Shown: positions 8,315 through 17,086 of the stretch, piece after piece
How the letters are laid out: every line of letters starts with the position of its first letter
Numbering within the stretch: position 1 is the first letter of the stretch
DNA from: Xaviernesmea oryzae
Lineage (GTDB): Bacteria > Pseudomonadota > Alphaproteobacteria > Rhizobiales > Rhizobiaceae
Assembly (NCBI RefSeq): GCF_900109605.1
Contig: NZ_FOAM01000022.1
Coordinates: 19,508 to 83,507, forward strand
DNA length: 64,000 nucleotides
Direction of reading: 5' to 3'
Position numbers and translations under genes: made by a program
Notes under the pieces: model-generated
Database searches by the model: none
What the model was told of the DNA's origin: nothing
Seen by the model: the letters and a program-made list of their open reading frames with translations, nothing else

Positions 8315-8863
8315 ATGCCAGCCTCAGCCACCCTTGCCCCCACCATCCTGCCGATGGCTCAGCATGCCGCCAATGACGATGCGCCCGCGGAGCAAGCGCC
8401 CCTGCGCGCGCCGCTGGTGCGCATCCGCGCGGCGCAGCCGGCCGATCTTGCCGCCTTGAGCGAGATGATCGGCGAACTGGCCGCCCATCACGGCGATGCC
8501 GCCTCGCTAAGCCCGGAGGTTCTGGAGCGCGACCTGTTCGGCCCTGTGCCCTGGATCGCCGCCGTCGTCGCCCAGGCCGAAGGTCGGCTGATCGGCTATG
8601 CGCTGCTGGTGCCGCTCTACCGCGCGCAGGAAGGGCGGCGCGGCATGGACCTGCATCACCTCTATGTCCGCAGCGCGCATCGCGGCTCTGGCATCGGCCG
8701 CCATCTGGTGGAGGCTGCGCGCGAACAGGCCCGCCGCCAGGGCTGCAGCTTCCTTCAGGTCAGCGCCGCCACCGGCAATGTCCAGGCGCATCGTTTTTAT
8801 GAATCGGAACATTTCACGCCCCGCCCCGTGACCGGAATGCGCTATATCCAGCCTCTCGCATAG
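8315..8863 (+). CDS. GNAT family N-acetyltransferase
   Basis: 182 residues. After about 38 residues of low-complexity leader the GNAT fold begins at VRIRAAQPADLAALSEM. The acetyl-CoA binding loop is LYVRSAHRGSGIGRHLVEAA (R/Q-x-x-G-x-G/A pattern as HRGSGIG), followed by SAATGNVQAHRFYESEHF, the usual strand 6-helix 4 region. The substrate cannot be told. ATG at 8315 is preceded by AAGGAG; a TTG frame begins at 8258 inside the upstream hairpin and is unlikely. The DJ-1 family gene follows after only 11 bases, so the two probably form one transcript. Confidence 0.85.
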   Translation: MPASATLAPTILPMAQHAANDDAPAEQAPLRAPLVRIRAAQPADLAALSEMIGELAAHHGDAASLSPEVLERDLFGPVPWIAAVVAQAEGRLIGYALLVPLYRAQEGRRGMDLHHLYVRSAHRGSGIGRHLVEAAREQARRQGCSFLQVSAATGNVQAHRFYESEHFTPRPVTGMRYIQPLA

Positions 8864-8874
8864 GAACGAATCAC

Positions 8875-9468
8875 ATGGCACGTCTGGCTCTAGTTCTGAC
8901 CGAAGGTTACGCCGATTGGGAATGCGCACTGCTGATGGCGCTTGCCCGGCAAGACTGCGGCATGGAGGTGACGGTGGCGAGCCCAGGCGGCAAGGCGGTG
9001 ACCTCGATCGGTGGCCTGCGTGCAACCCCCGATCTCGATTGCCGCAAGCTGTCCGCCGAGCGTTTCGATGCGCTGGTTATCTGCGGTGGCACGATCTGGA
9101 CGACGCCGTCTGCGCCGGATCTTACGCCGCTGCTGCGAGCTTTCGATCAGGCGGGCAAGGTGGTCGCCGGCATCTGCGCCGGCGTTCTGCCGCTTCTGGA
9201 TGCCGGCTGCCTGAAGGGCCGCGGCCATACCAGCAATTTCGCCGGCTTCCTGCGCGAGGCACGCCTCACCTATGGCGAGGCTGCGACCTATCGCGATCTG
9301 CCGCATGCCGTGCGCGACGGCCATATCATCACCGCGCCCGGCACGGCTCCGGTGAGCTTCGCCATCAAGGTGCTGGAAGCGCTGGGCATCGACGGCGCTG
9401 CGCTCTCGCAGGAGCTCGTGTGCTTTTCCGCCGAACATCTCTCGGTGAAAGCCGCAGCCGCCGCCTAG
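8875..9468 (+). CDS. DJ-1/PfpI family protein
   Basis: 197-residue class I glutamine amidotransferase-like protein. The nucleophile elbow GICAGV places a conserved Cys at residue 101, and Glu16 in the first loop (ADWEC) is the acidic partner that lowers its pKa in DJ-1/PfpI proteins. ALVICGGT is the matching strand-loop before the elbow. Family members include glyoxalase III-type deglycases, chaperones and redox sensors; the sequence alone does not say which. It starts 11 bases after the acetyltransferase gene and is likely co-transcribed with it. Confidence 0.85.
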   Translation: MARLALVLTEGYADWECALLMALARQDCGMEVTVASPGGKAVTSIGGLRATPDLDCRKLSAERFDALVICGGTIWTTPSAPDLTPLLRAFDQAGKVVAGICAGVLPLLDAGCLKGRGHTSNFAGFLREARLTYGEAATYRDLPHAVRDGHIITAPGTAPVSFAIKVLEALGIDGAALSQELVCFSAEHLSVKAAAAA

Positions 9469-9524
9469 ACTTTCGGCGCGAAAACAGGAATCCACAGACA
9501 CTATGTAAAGGTCTTACGGCTTGA

Positions 9525-9706
9525 CGGGCCTCATCCGGCTGCCGCCACTGTCTCCCCGCTGGGGGAGCCGAGGCCAAGGCGCGAGCGCCAGAGGCGGCAC
9601 GTCTCTTCTCCCCATCGGGGAGAAGGTGGCCCGAAGGGTCGTATTCGGGGCTGCCAAGCCGCCAACCCTCTGCATCATGTCCTGTGATTCCGATCCACAG
9701 GACATG
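9525..9706. repeat. Rhizobial intergenic mosaic repeat with two hairpins
   Basis: Non-coding. It opens with a GACGGGCCTCATCCGGCTGC block and contains the hairpin CTTCTCCCC-ATC-GGGGAGAAG at 9605-9625, the core of a repeat found all over rhizobial genomes. A second inverted repeat, CATGTCCTGTG at 9676-9686 with CACAGGACATG at 9696-9706, follows. It lies between converging genes; neither hairpin has a T-run, so they may serve as transcript 3-prime end structures but not as classic terminators. The boundaries are approximate. Confidence 0.7.
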
Positions 9707-9756
9707 GCCTGCCATGTTTTAAAGCTGGCCGCCTCTCCTTCCAGGCCATGCTTGGC

Positions 9757-10767
9757 TCAGTCCATAAGCGCCTGCGTGACGCGGACATCGCCGACGGCGA
9801 TGCCGTTCCAGTTGCGCATGGTGTGGTTGGCCTTGGCCATCAGCGCGGCAAAAAGCGTGTCGTCATGGCGCAGGAAGCGGGCGAGCGTGGCGGCCACCAT
9901 GGCCTCGGCCGCACGGGTTGTTCCATCCTCGCATTTCAAGGCGATGGCGATGCCTTCCTGCGGCAGCGCCGCGCAAAAGACGCCTTCCGCGCCCGTCTTG
10001 GCAAAGATCCGGCCCGGCGCCAGCGCCATGATCTCGGTGCAGAGCCGGCGCGTGCCGGCGACGTAGAAGGGCTCGGCCATGCAGGCGGCCATCAGCCGGC
10101 GCGCCGCCTTCGCCCGCTCAGGGGCCAGCCCCTCGCCGGTCGCCATTTTTGCAAAACCATGTGCCAGACCTTGCAGCGGCACGGCATAAGTCGGAATCGA
10201 GCAGCCGTCGACGCCGCAAACATCATGCGTGATGAGCGCGCCGGTCAGGCTCTCCATCGTCGCACGGATCTCACGCTGCAGCGGATGGTCATAGCCGACA
10301 TAGCCGGCCACCGGCTCGCCCGCATGGGCGCAGGTGCAGACGAAACCAGCATGCTTGCCGGAGCAATTGTTGTGCAGCGCGGTGGGCTTGTCCATGGCGC
10401 GCGCCTGGCGGATCAGCGTCTCCTGCTGGAAGGACCAGTGCGCCCCGCATTCCAGATCCTCGACCGAGCGGCCGGCCCGCGCCAGCATCGCGTCGGCGAG
10501 ATCGGCATGCTCCGGCTCGCCATTGTGGGAGGAGCAGGCGAGCGCCAGTTCGCGATCGCCGAAGCCATAATGATCGGCCGCGCCGCTTTCCACCAGCGGC
10601 AGCGCCTGCATGGCCTTGCAGGCCGAACGCGGAAACACCAGATGATCGATGGCGCCGGCTGAAAACAGCACCTTGCCCGCTCCGTCCACGGCCACGACAG
10701 TGCCGCGATGACGGCTCTCCACCATCGTGCCGCGCGTCACTTCCACCAGAACCGGGTTCGCCATCAT
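9757..10767 (-). CDS. Class 3 L-asparaginase (Rhizobium etli type)
   Basis: Hydrolyses L-asparagine to aspartate and ammonia. This class is unrelated to the E. coli type and resembles beta-lactamase-fold hydrolases. With the ATG at 10767 (SD GAGGG) the 336-residue protein has Arg47, Ser48 and Lys51 in FPRSACK, Ser80 in SSHNGE, Cys135 and Lys138 in NNCSGKHAGF, and Cys189 in CGVDGC. These are the positions of the catalytic serines and of the Cys/Lys/Cys zinc site reported for the inducible R. etli enzyme. It stands alone on the minus strand. The catabolic partner aspartase is not nearby. Confidence 0.93.
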   Translation of the reverse strand: MMANPVLVEVTRGTMVESRHRGTVVAVDGAGKVLFSAGAIDHLVFPRSACKAMQALPLVESGAADHYGFGDRELALACSSHNGEPEHADLADAMLARAGRSVEDLECGAHWSFQQETLIRQARAMDKPTALHNNCSGKHAGFVCTCAHAGEPVAGYVGYDHPLQREIRATMESLTGALITHDVCGVDGCSIPTYAVPLQGLAHGFAKMATGEGLAPERAKAARRLMAACMAEPFYVAGTRRLCTEIMALAPGRIFAKTGAEGVFCAALPQEGIAIALKCEDGTTRAAEAMVAATLARFLRHDDTLFAALMAKANHTMRNWNGIAVGDVRVTQALMD

Positions 10768-10955
10768 CCGCCCTCAACCATCTCAGGATCCGCTGCCTGT
10801 TTGTCGAAGCCGCACAGCGCTGTCAACGCCGCGCGCTGCCATGGGTCGCGCCGCAAGATCGCCGCGCCGGAGTTCCCGCATCGACAGCCGATTGCGGGGA
10901 GCGAGACCGGAGCGGTACGACATCATTATGCGCCAGCCGCCCTTTTGGAGATCAC

Positions 10956-11693
10956 ATGCCTCTTTTACGCCTGGTGCTTGTCTCCTTCCTCCTCGTCTAT
11001 CTCCTGCCCGCGCTGGCCTCTGCGGGGATCTGGTATATGCGCGACAGGCCGGCGAGCTGGCGCGAGGCGGACTGGACGTCGGCGGGCATTCTGCCGCCGC
11101 CGCAGGCCGATGCGGAGCCTGCGGTCTATGTGCTGTCGGCGGCCACAGGCGGCATGAAAGGGGCTGTCTCCAGCCATTCCTGGATCGTTTTGAAAAAGCC
11201 CGGCGCCAGCAGCTATGCGCGTTATGACAAGGTCGGCTGGGGCACGCCGATCCGGCGCAATGCCTATCCCGCCGATGCGCGGTGGTATTCCAACCCGCCG
11301 GAGCTCGTGGTCGCCCGCCGGGGACCGGAGGCCATGGCGCTAATCCCCAAGGTGGAAGCCGCCATCGCCGCCTATCCCTATAATCAGCCGGGTGCCTACC
11401 GGCTGTTTCCCGGACCGAACTCCAACAGTTTCGTGGCGCATGTGCTGCGCAGCGTGCCGGAACTCCATGCCGTGCTGCCCCCTCACGCAGTGGGGCGCGA
11501 TTATCTGCCGGAAGGGCGCTTCTTCGCCGTCGATGCCGATGGGCGCGATGTCCACGCCACGCTCTATGGGCTGATCGGCCTCTCCGCCGGCTGGCGCAGC
11601 GGGCTCGAGCTTCACATCCTGGGCTTGGTCGCGGGCCTGGACCTGCGCCACCCCGGCCTGAAGATCCCCGCCTTCGGCCGGATCGGCTTCTGA
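10956..11693 (+). CDS. DUF3750 family protein with N-terminal membrane anchor
   Basis: 245 residues. Residues 4-25 form a hydrophobic anchor or uncleaved signal. The conserved core SSHSWIVLKKPGA, then YDKVGWGTPIR, YPYNQPGAYRLFPGPNSN and SFVAHVLR, matches the uncharacterised DUF3750 family as I know it. The His/Ser-rich first block and the GPNSN motif recall NlpC/P60-like or LD-type amidase folds, but a catalytic role is not proven. It diverges from the asparaginase gene. Confidence 0.65.
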   Translation: MPLLRLVLVSFLLVYLLPALASAGIWYMRDRPASWREADWTSAGILPPPQADAEPAVYVLSAATGGMKGAVSSHSWIVLKKPGASSYARYDKVGWGTPIRRNAYPADARWYSNPPELVVARRGPEAMALIPKVEAAIAAYPYNQPGAYRLFPGPNSNSFVAHVLRSVPELHAVLPPHAVGRDYLPEGRFFAVDADGRDVHATLYGLIGLSAGWRSGLELHILGLVAGLDLRHPGLKIPAFGRIGF

Positions 11694-11942
11694 ACGCACT
11701 TGGAGACGTCGCGCATGCCGCACAAGACGGCACAGCGACAGGCTGCGCCCCAGATCGAGCCACGCGAAGAGCGGCGTTGGTCACGTCCGGCCAACCTGCT
11801 CAGGAGGACGCAAGATCCCTAGCCTGTAGAGATGCTGTCCTGCGCAACGCCTCGGCCATAACCGTGATTGCTAAATTCGTAAGAAAGCGCTTAACTCACG
11901 ACGGTCATCAACGGCCTTGGTCGGATCGTTTGGGAGGAACGC

Positions 11943-12203
11943 ATGAAAAAGATCTTGTTGGTGGCGGCTTTGGTTCTCGCTGGGGTGTCGGCACAGGCTG
12001 CCGATACGTGCAAATCCAAAGCCGTCGATAAGAACGGAAAGCCGCTGGCCGGTGCAGCGCTGACATCATCCATGACGAAATGCACCAAGGACGTCACAGC
12101 CGCTTGCGAAGCCACGGCGAAGGATAAGAACGGCAAGCCCTTGGCCGGCGCCGCCAAGACGTCCTACACCAAGAAATGTGTCAGCGACGCTGTCGGCGGC
12201 TGA
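11943..12203 (+). CDS. Small periplasmic protein with two PsiF-type repeats
   Basis: 86 residues with a clear signal peptide, cleaved probably after VSAQA near residue 19. The mature part consists of two copies of a C-x-x-x-A-x-x-K-N-G-K-P-L-A-G-A-A...K-C unit: CKSKAVDKNGKPLAGAAL..TKC and CEATAKDKNGKPLAGAAK..KKC. This is the PsiF repeat pattern (PF07769), known from a phosphate-starvation protein of E. coli, with two Cys per repeat that could form disulfides. ATG at 11943 follows GGGAGGA. No pho box was recognised upstream. Convergent with the LysR gene. Confidence 0.8.
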   Translation: MKKILLVAALVLAGVSAQAADTCKSKAVDKNGKPLAGAALTSSMTKCTKDVTAACEATAKDKNGKPLAGAAKTSYTKKCVSDAVGG

Positions 12204-12391
12204 CACCAGGTGCGGGCTGCGAGGAGCAAGCAGCTCGTCCCTCTGCTTTGAGATCGGCGGGAACTACGGTGTTCTCGCCGACGACAAGCCCGTGCATCAA
12301 TTCGAAGCAACAACCCATCGAACGGCTTCGCGTCAGCGCTTTCAACCAGTATTCGCCGATGAACGACCAGAGAACCGCCGTGCCTGCCAGC

Positions 12392-13324
12392 CTATGGCCC
12401 AGCTGCGGCGACATCCGTCTCCAGACGCGCGAAGGCGGCTTCCAGCGTCTTGCGCACCAGGATCGAGGTCATCGACGGGCTGCGATGGGGATCGACAATC
12501 AGGGACAGGGTGAGCGGCGGCAGGCCGCGATCGGTAAAGGGCAGCTGCCACAGCCCGTCGGCGCCTATGCGCGGCGCAGCGGGCGGAAGCACCGCCAGAC
12601 CATAACCGCAGCCCTCGCGGACCAGGGCACGCATGAGGTCGAGGCTGTTCATGGTCGCCACGGGCTGCAGCCGCCGCCCAATCCGCGCAGCGGCGATATC
12701 GACGGCGTCGCGCACATGGGTGGAGGCATCCGGCACCAGCGTCGGATGGGAGAAGAAGGTCTCGAGCGCAATGCCTTCGGGCGGCGCAGCCTCAGGCAAA
12801 GCGGGAAGAAGCGCGCGCAGCGAAAAGACGGTCGAACAGGTGACGGACACGCCCGGCATCGGCTGCGGGCTGAAAGTCAGCCCGAAATCGGCGGCGCCGT
12901 CGATCACCTGCTGGCGCACCCGGTCAGGCTCGACGACGGAGATCTGATGGCGAATGCGCGGATGCTCGGCCAGGAAGGGCGCCAAGGCCGCCGGTAGAAA
13001 GCCGGTCGCAGCCTCCTGCGAGAGGACGATCTTCACCTCGCCCCGCCGCAGGCCCTTCAATTCCTCGATCTCGAAGCGGATACGGCCGAAGTCCTTCTGC
13101 CATCCACGCACGCCATGGATCAGCATCTCGCCGGCCGAGGTCAGCCGCATGCCGCGCGGCAGCCGCTCGAACAGCGCGACGCCCAGTTCTTCCTCCGCCC
13201 GGATCAACTGCTTGTCGATCGCCGAGGCCGAGACATTCAGCTGTTCGGAGGCCTTGCGGATCGAGCCGAGACGGGCGACCGCATCCAGATAATGGGCAAA
13301 ACGGGAGAAGAGCAGCCGGCTCAT
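12392..13324 (-). CDS. LysR family transcriptional regulator next to the ECF-PRT block
   Basis: 310 residues: winged helix-turn-helix in residues 1-65 (FAHYLDAVARLGSIRKASEQLNVSASAIDKQL is the first part, from F9 to L40) followed by a LysR effector-binding domain with SLDLMRALVREGCGYGLAVLP near the end. The ATG at 13324 was chosen because it opens the conserved HTH; the frame extends to 13711 without similarity. It is divergent from the phosphoribosyltransferase gene at 13464, with about 140 bases between, so it is the obvious candidate regulator of that gene block. Confidence 0.88.
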   Translation of the reverse strand: MSRLLFSRFAHYLDAVARLGSIRKASEQLNVSASAIDKQLIRAEEELGVALFERLPRGMRLTSAGEMLIHGVRGWQKDFGRIRFEIEELKGLRRGEVKIVLSQEAATGFLPAALAPFLAEHPRIRHQISVVEPDRVRQQVIDGAADFGLTFSPQPMPGVSVTCSTVFSLRALLPALPEAAPPEGIALETFFSHPTLVPDASTHVRDAVDIAAARIGRRLQPVATMNSLDLMRALVREGCGYGLAVLPPAAPRIGADGLWQLPFTDRGLPPLTLSLIVDPHRSPSMTSILVRKTLEAAFARLETDVAAAGP

Positions 13325-13463
13325 GCGCGCGCATACTCGCGTTGAATAAAAGGAAACGCACAGGTCGATTTTTGATGTTTGTAAAAGCACGGACAGCCGA
13401 TGTCTATAGAGACGAAGGCTGCGCGTACCTGCGCCATCAAGCCCTTTGACACCGCGAGCATGC

Positions 13464-14153
13464 ATGCATCTGGACACAGCACGAACCCATGAAACGGAGA
13501 TCGCCGGCGCGCCGGTGGCGCTGCCGATCATCCAGCTCGACGACCGCAAGGCAATCGCGCTTCTCATGGTGATCGATATGGGCATTCGTTTCGGCGATCG
13601 CGTGGGCGAAGCCCTGGCGGCGCATTTCGCGGCGCTCAAGCCGGAGATCATCGTCGGCAGCGCAACGCTCGGCATTCCCGTGGCCATCGAAGTGTCGCGG
13701 CGCCTGGGCATCGACCACTACGTCATCCTGCAGAAATCGCCCAAGTTTCACCTTGCCGACGCATTGGTGGAAGAGGTCCGGTCTGTCACCAGCACCGCAC
13801 CGCAGCGCCTGTTGCTCGACCGCAGATCGATTGCGCTGCTGCAGGGGCGGCGGGTGCTGGTGGTCGATGACGTCGTCGCCACCGGCTCAAGCATGGCTGC
13901 GGCGCTGCGCCTCGTGCGGCGTGCCGGCGGCTGCGTGGTGGGAGCCGGCACCATCCTGACGGAAGGCAATGCCTGGCGCGCGGCGCTCGGCCAGGATGCC
14001 ACCCTCCTGCATGGTCTCGGCCATATCCCGCAGTTCGACATCATCGACGGAGAGCCGGTGGCCGACCCTGCCACCGAGGCCGCACCGCCAACCGAGCGGC
14101 GAATTTTTCTCACGTCTCAGGTCGCCCCGGCCCGCAAGCCATCGGCAGCCTGA
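13464..14153 (+). CDS. Phosphoribosyltransferase family protein (paralogue 1)
   Basis: 229 residues from the ATG at 13464 (a TTG at 13446 is also possible; neither has a strong ribosome binding site). Type I PRTase fold: the PRPP-binding signature VLVVDDVVATGSS is intact, and IIVGSATLGIPVAIEVSRRL is the first loop region. It probably joins a base to PRPP, as adenine phosphoribosyltransferase does, but the hood that sets base specificity cannot be read. It shares long stretches with the second copy at 17076 (TLGIPVAIEV, YVILQKSPK, QRLLLDR). It opens the block that encodes an ECF importer. Confidence 0.85.
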   Translation: MHLDTARTHETEIAGAPVALPIIQLDDRKAIALLMVIDMGIRFGDRVGEALAAHFAALKPEIIVGSATLGIPVAIEVSRRLGIDHYVILQKSPKFHLADALVEEVRSVTSTAPQRLLLDRRSIALLQGRRVLVVDDVVATGSSMAAALRLVRRAGGCVVGAGTILTEGNAWRAALGQDATLLHGLGHIPQFDIIDGEPVADPATEAAPPTERRIFLTSQVAPARKPSAA

Positions 14154-14305
14154 GACAGCACAGACAAGAGGGCAGCCGCGCCACCAAGGCCGGAGCTGCC
14201 CCGTCCGTCAGGGATGGAAACAGGCCGGAGACCTTTCACATTGGACGGACGGCCGTCGCCATGCGCACGTCCGCCGGAGTTATATAAAACAAGGGGAACC
14301 GAACC

Positions 14306-14878
14306 ATGCAATCCACCAGCCTCTCCGAGGGCGAGGGCAACGCGCTCTTTCCCATCGTGCTTTCCGTCGTGGCCGCGGCGGCCACGGGCGTGCTCTGGGC
14401 TTATGCCAATCCGATCCAGCTCGTGCCGGGCGTCATCCAGTGGCGCATCTTCGCCTTTTTGCCGCCGATTGTCGGCATTCTCATCGGCTGGCGCAGCGGC
14501 TTCATCTGCGGCTATCTCGGCACCATCGTCTGGTCGCTGCTGGCCGGCACCTTCATTCCCGCCCATTCGCTCATTGTCGATGGGATCATGGTCGGCCTGA
14601 CCGGCCTCGTGCCCGGCCTCTTGTTCGACCCGGCCAAAACCAGCTTCAACAAGGCAACGCTGGTGCGCATCGCCCTGACCTGCCTACTGGTCGGCCTGGT
14701 GATGGTGGCCGCTGTCGCGGCGAGCCTGGCCTATCTCGGCATTTTCCCGTTCTGGTGGGCCTTCGGCTATATCGGCCTGTCGGACATTGTCCCAATGGTC
14801 ATCGGCACGCCGCTTCTGGTCTTGCCCGCGCTGAAGATCCTCAAAAGCGCGCATCCTGCCGGCTTCAAGCGCTTCTGA
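14306..14878 (+). CDS. ECF transporter substrate-binding (S) component, substrate unknown
   Basis: 190-residue polytopic membrane protein with about six hydrophobic segments, beginning at LFPIVLSVVAAAATGVLW. Small alanine-rich helices and the first-helix position fit ECF S components, and the next two genes encode the matching ATPase and T subunits, which is the strongest argument. The family member does not look like BioY, ThiT or RibU, so the cargo is open. Its flanking by phosphoribosyltransferase genes suggests a nucleobase or a similar ring. The ATG is preceded by AAGGGGAACCGAACC. Confidence 0.75.
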   Translation: MQSTSLSEGEGNALFPIVLSVVAAAATGVLWAYANPIQLVPGVIQWRIFAFLPPIVGILIGWRSGFICGYLGTIVWSLLAGTFIPAHSLIVDGIMVGLTGLVPGLLFDPAKTSFNKATLVRIALTCLLVGLVMVAAVAASLAYLGIFPFWWAFGYIGLSDIVPMVIGTPLLVLPALKILKSAHPAGFKRF

Positions 14879-14888
14879 CGGATCTCAC

Positions 14889-16409
14889 GTGCTCGATATC
14901 GACAATCTCACGCTCGGCTTCGGTGGCGCTCCGGTGCTGTGCGAAGCCCGGCTGACACTTTTGCGTGGGCAGAGGCTGCTCGTCTGCGGCGCGGCCGGCA
15001 GCGGCAAGACCTCGCTCTTGTCCGTCGCCGCCGGGCTCATCCCCCGGCTGGTCGCGGTGCCGGAGCTTTCCGGCAATGCCACGCTCGACGGGCAGCCGCT
15101 CGGTAGCGTCGCCCGGCAGGCGCTTTTCCGCCGGATCGGCTTTATCGGGCAGAATCTTGAGGACCAGCTCTGGGATCTCTGCGTCGAGGATGTCATCGCC
15201 TTCCCGCTGGAAAATCGCGGCATCGCCCGCTCCGAAATCCGCGCGCGGCTGGAAAGGCTGATTACCGGCTTCGGCCTTTCGGCGCTCAGCGGCCGGCGCG
15301 TGCTGACGCTGTCGGGCGGTGAGCGGCGCATGGTTGCCGTGGCGGCCGCCTTGGCCGCCGGGCCCGATTTCCTGGTGATGGACGAACCCACCACCGGCCT
15401 CGACCCGGCGGCGCGGCGGCGGCTTTGCCATATCCTCGATCAGGCGGCGCAGGAGGTGCCGACCCTCTTGATCGCCGATCAGGATGCCGTCTCGCTTCTG
15501 CCGGTGATCGATAGCCTGGCGCTGCTGCAAGGGGGGAAACTCTCGACGCCGCAGCCGCCGGCCGACTGTCTCGAAAACCACGCGATCTGGGAGGAAGCCG
15601 GCCTGCTGCCGCCGATGCGTCGCCGCAGGCTGGCGCCTGCAAGCGCCATCGGCAGGCCCCTGCTGGCCGTATCAGGCCTCGTCACCCGCCTTGCCCGCGC
15701 CGGCGGCGATCCAGTTCTCAAAGACGTGACGTTCGATATTCGCGCCGGCGAAGTGGTGGCGCTGATCGGGCGCAATGGCGCCGGGAAGACGACGCTGTTC
15801 AAGGCGATGCTGGGCCTGACGAAAGCGGCAGGCGGTACCATCGCCTTGGATGGTGCGGCGGCGGATCGCTGGACCGTGGCCGCCCGGGCCCGCAAGCTCG
15901 CCTATATTCCGCAGAACATGCGCCACATCCTCTTCAATATGAGCGTCATCGGCGAGGTCATCTTCGCCATCACCGCCTCGACGGCACGCTCCGCCGATCC
16001 GGCCATCGTGGAAAAAGCCCGCGCAGCTCTTGCGCGCTACGATCTGGGCTCTCTGGAGGAGGCCAATCCCTTCGCGCTTTCCGTTCGCCAGCAAGGCCTC
16101 CTGGGGCTCGCCTGCGCCGATGCGGCCGGCGCGCTGGTCGCGATCATCGACGAGCCGCTTCTGGCGCGAGACCTGCATGGCCGGGCGATGCTGGAGCGAT
16201 TCATCGCCGCGATGCGCGACACGGGCCGGGCGGTGATGCTGATCTCGCACGATCTCGAACTGGTGGACGATCTTGCCTCGCGCCTGATGCTGCTCGATCA
16301 GGGCCGCATCGCCTATGACGGCCCGCTGGCGGAAGGGTGGCGCAGCCCTGCCTTTACCGCGCTCAGCTGGCCCGCCCCCTATGCCGACATGCCGGAGGAG
16401 GCCGCATGA
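14889..16409 (+). CDS. ECF transporter ATPase, two fused nucleotide-binding domains
   Basis: 506 residues with two ABC ATPase domains. Domain 1: Walker A GAAGSGKTS, Q-loop FIGQN, signature LSGGE, Walker B FLVMDEPTTGLDP. Domain 2 (from about residue 265): Walker A GRNGAGKTT, Q-loop YIPQN, Walker B AIIDEP, switch LISHD. In domain 2 the ABC signature reads LSVRQQG, so the two glycines of LSGGQ are lost; the complex may therefore have one normal and one weakened ATP site. Starts at GTG 14889, 10 bases after the S-component gene, and overlaps the T-component gene by ATGA. Confidence 0.9.
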   Translation: MLDIDNLTLGFGGAPVLCEARLTLLRGQRLLVCGAAGSGKTSLLSVAAGLIPRLVAVPELSGNATLDGQPLGSVARQALFRRIGFIGQNLEDQLWDLCVEDVIAFPLENRGIARSEIRARLERLITGFGLSALSGRRVLTLSGGERRMVAVAAALAAGPDFLVMDEPTTGLDPAARRRLCHILDQAAQEVPTLLIADQDAVSLLPVIDSLALLQGGKLSTPQPPADCLENHAIWEEAGLLPPMRRRRLAPASAIGRPLLAVSGLVTRLARAGGDPVLKDVTFDIRAGEVVALIGRNGAGKTTLFKAMLGLTKAAGGTIALDGAAADRWTVAARARKLAYIPQNMRHILFNMSVIGEVIFAITASTARSADPAIVEKARAALARYDLGSLEEANPFALSVRQQGLLGLACADAAGALVAIIDEPLLARDLHGRAMLERFIAAMRDTGRAVMLISHDLELVDDLASRLMLLDQGRIAYDGPLAEGWRSPAFTALSWPAPYADMPEEAA

Positions 16410-17086
16410 GCTGGCTGCACGATCTCAACTTCTTCGCCAAACTGGCTCTGGCCTTCGCCGTGATGACGGCGGCCTGGCTTGCCCCCGGCTGGCAGGCCGG
16501 CATTGCTTTCGCGCTCATCTGCGTGCTCCTGCTCTGGCTGCTGCGGGTGCCGGGCGTTGCCGGCTATACCAAGGGCGCCGCGCTGCTGACGGCCATGGTC
16601 ATGGCCAGCTGGCTGCTCAATCTCACCCTTCAGGGCTTGCCGCTTTCGCAAGCCCTGCCCGTCGCGGCGGCCATGGCCGCCCGGCTGGTGGCCACAACGG
16701 CGGCTTTCTATTTCGTGATGGAGACCTCGACCCCCGGCGCCATCCTGGCGGCGTCGAGCGCGGCGCGGCTGCCGTCGCTCGTCACGCTGGTTCTGTCGCT
16801 GACCTTCGGCGTCATCCCGATGCTGCGCGCGGACTTCGAACGAATCGCCGATGCGCAACGCGCCCGTGGCATGGAGATCGACGATGTCGGCCTGCCCAGC
16901 CGGCTGCGTTTCGCGCTGGCGCGCGGCGTGCCGCTTCTCGTCCAGGCAATCCGCATGGCGCATGCCATCTCCTTCTCGCTCAGCCTTTATGGCTATGATC
17001 TCGCACAGAAACGCACAACCTGGCGTCAGGTCGGCCTCATGGTCGAACCGCGTCTGAAGATAAAGGACCAAGCCGATGCCAAGTGA
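16406..17086 (+). CDS. ecfT: ECF transporter transmembrane (T) component
   Basis: 226 residues from the ATG at 16406, which overlaps the stop of the ATPase gene (ATGA). Four to five hydrophobic segments are followed by the EcfT coupling-helix motif in AQRARGMEIDD (Ala-Arg-Gly), which docks to the ATPase dimer. The T component connects ATP hydrolysis to toppling of the S component. The stop lies 10 bases inside the following phosphoribosyltransferase gene, so translation of all four genes is probably coupled. Confidence 0.88.
   Translation: MSWLHDLNFFAKLALAFAVMTAAWLAPGWQAGIAFALICVLLLWLLRVPGVAGYTKGAALLTAMVMASWLLNLTLQGLPLSQALPVAAAMAARLVATTAAFYFVMETSTPGAILAASSAARLPSLVTLVLSLTFGVIPMLRADFERIADAQRARGMEIDDVGLPSRLRFALARGVPLLVQAIRMAHAISFSLSLYGYDLAQKRTTWRQVGLMVEPRLKIKDQADAK

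Noticed and set aside
14154..14305. Possible riboswitch before the ECF S-component gene
   Set aside because: The 150-base leader has some inverted GC segments but I could not match any known riboswitch consensus; a covariance search would be needed.
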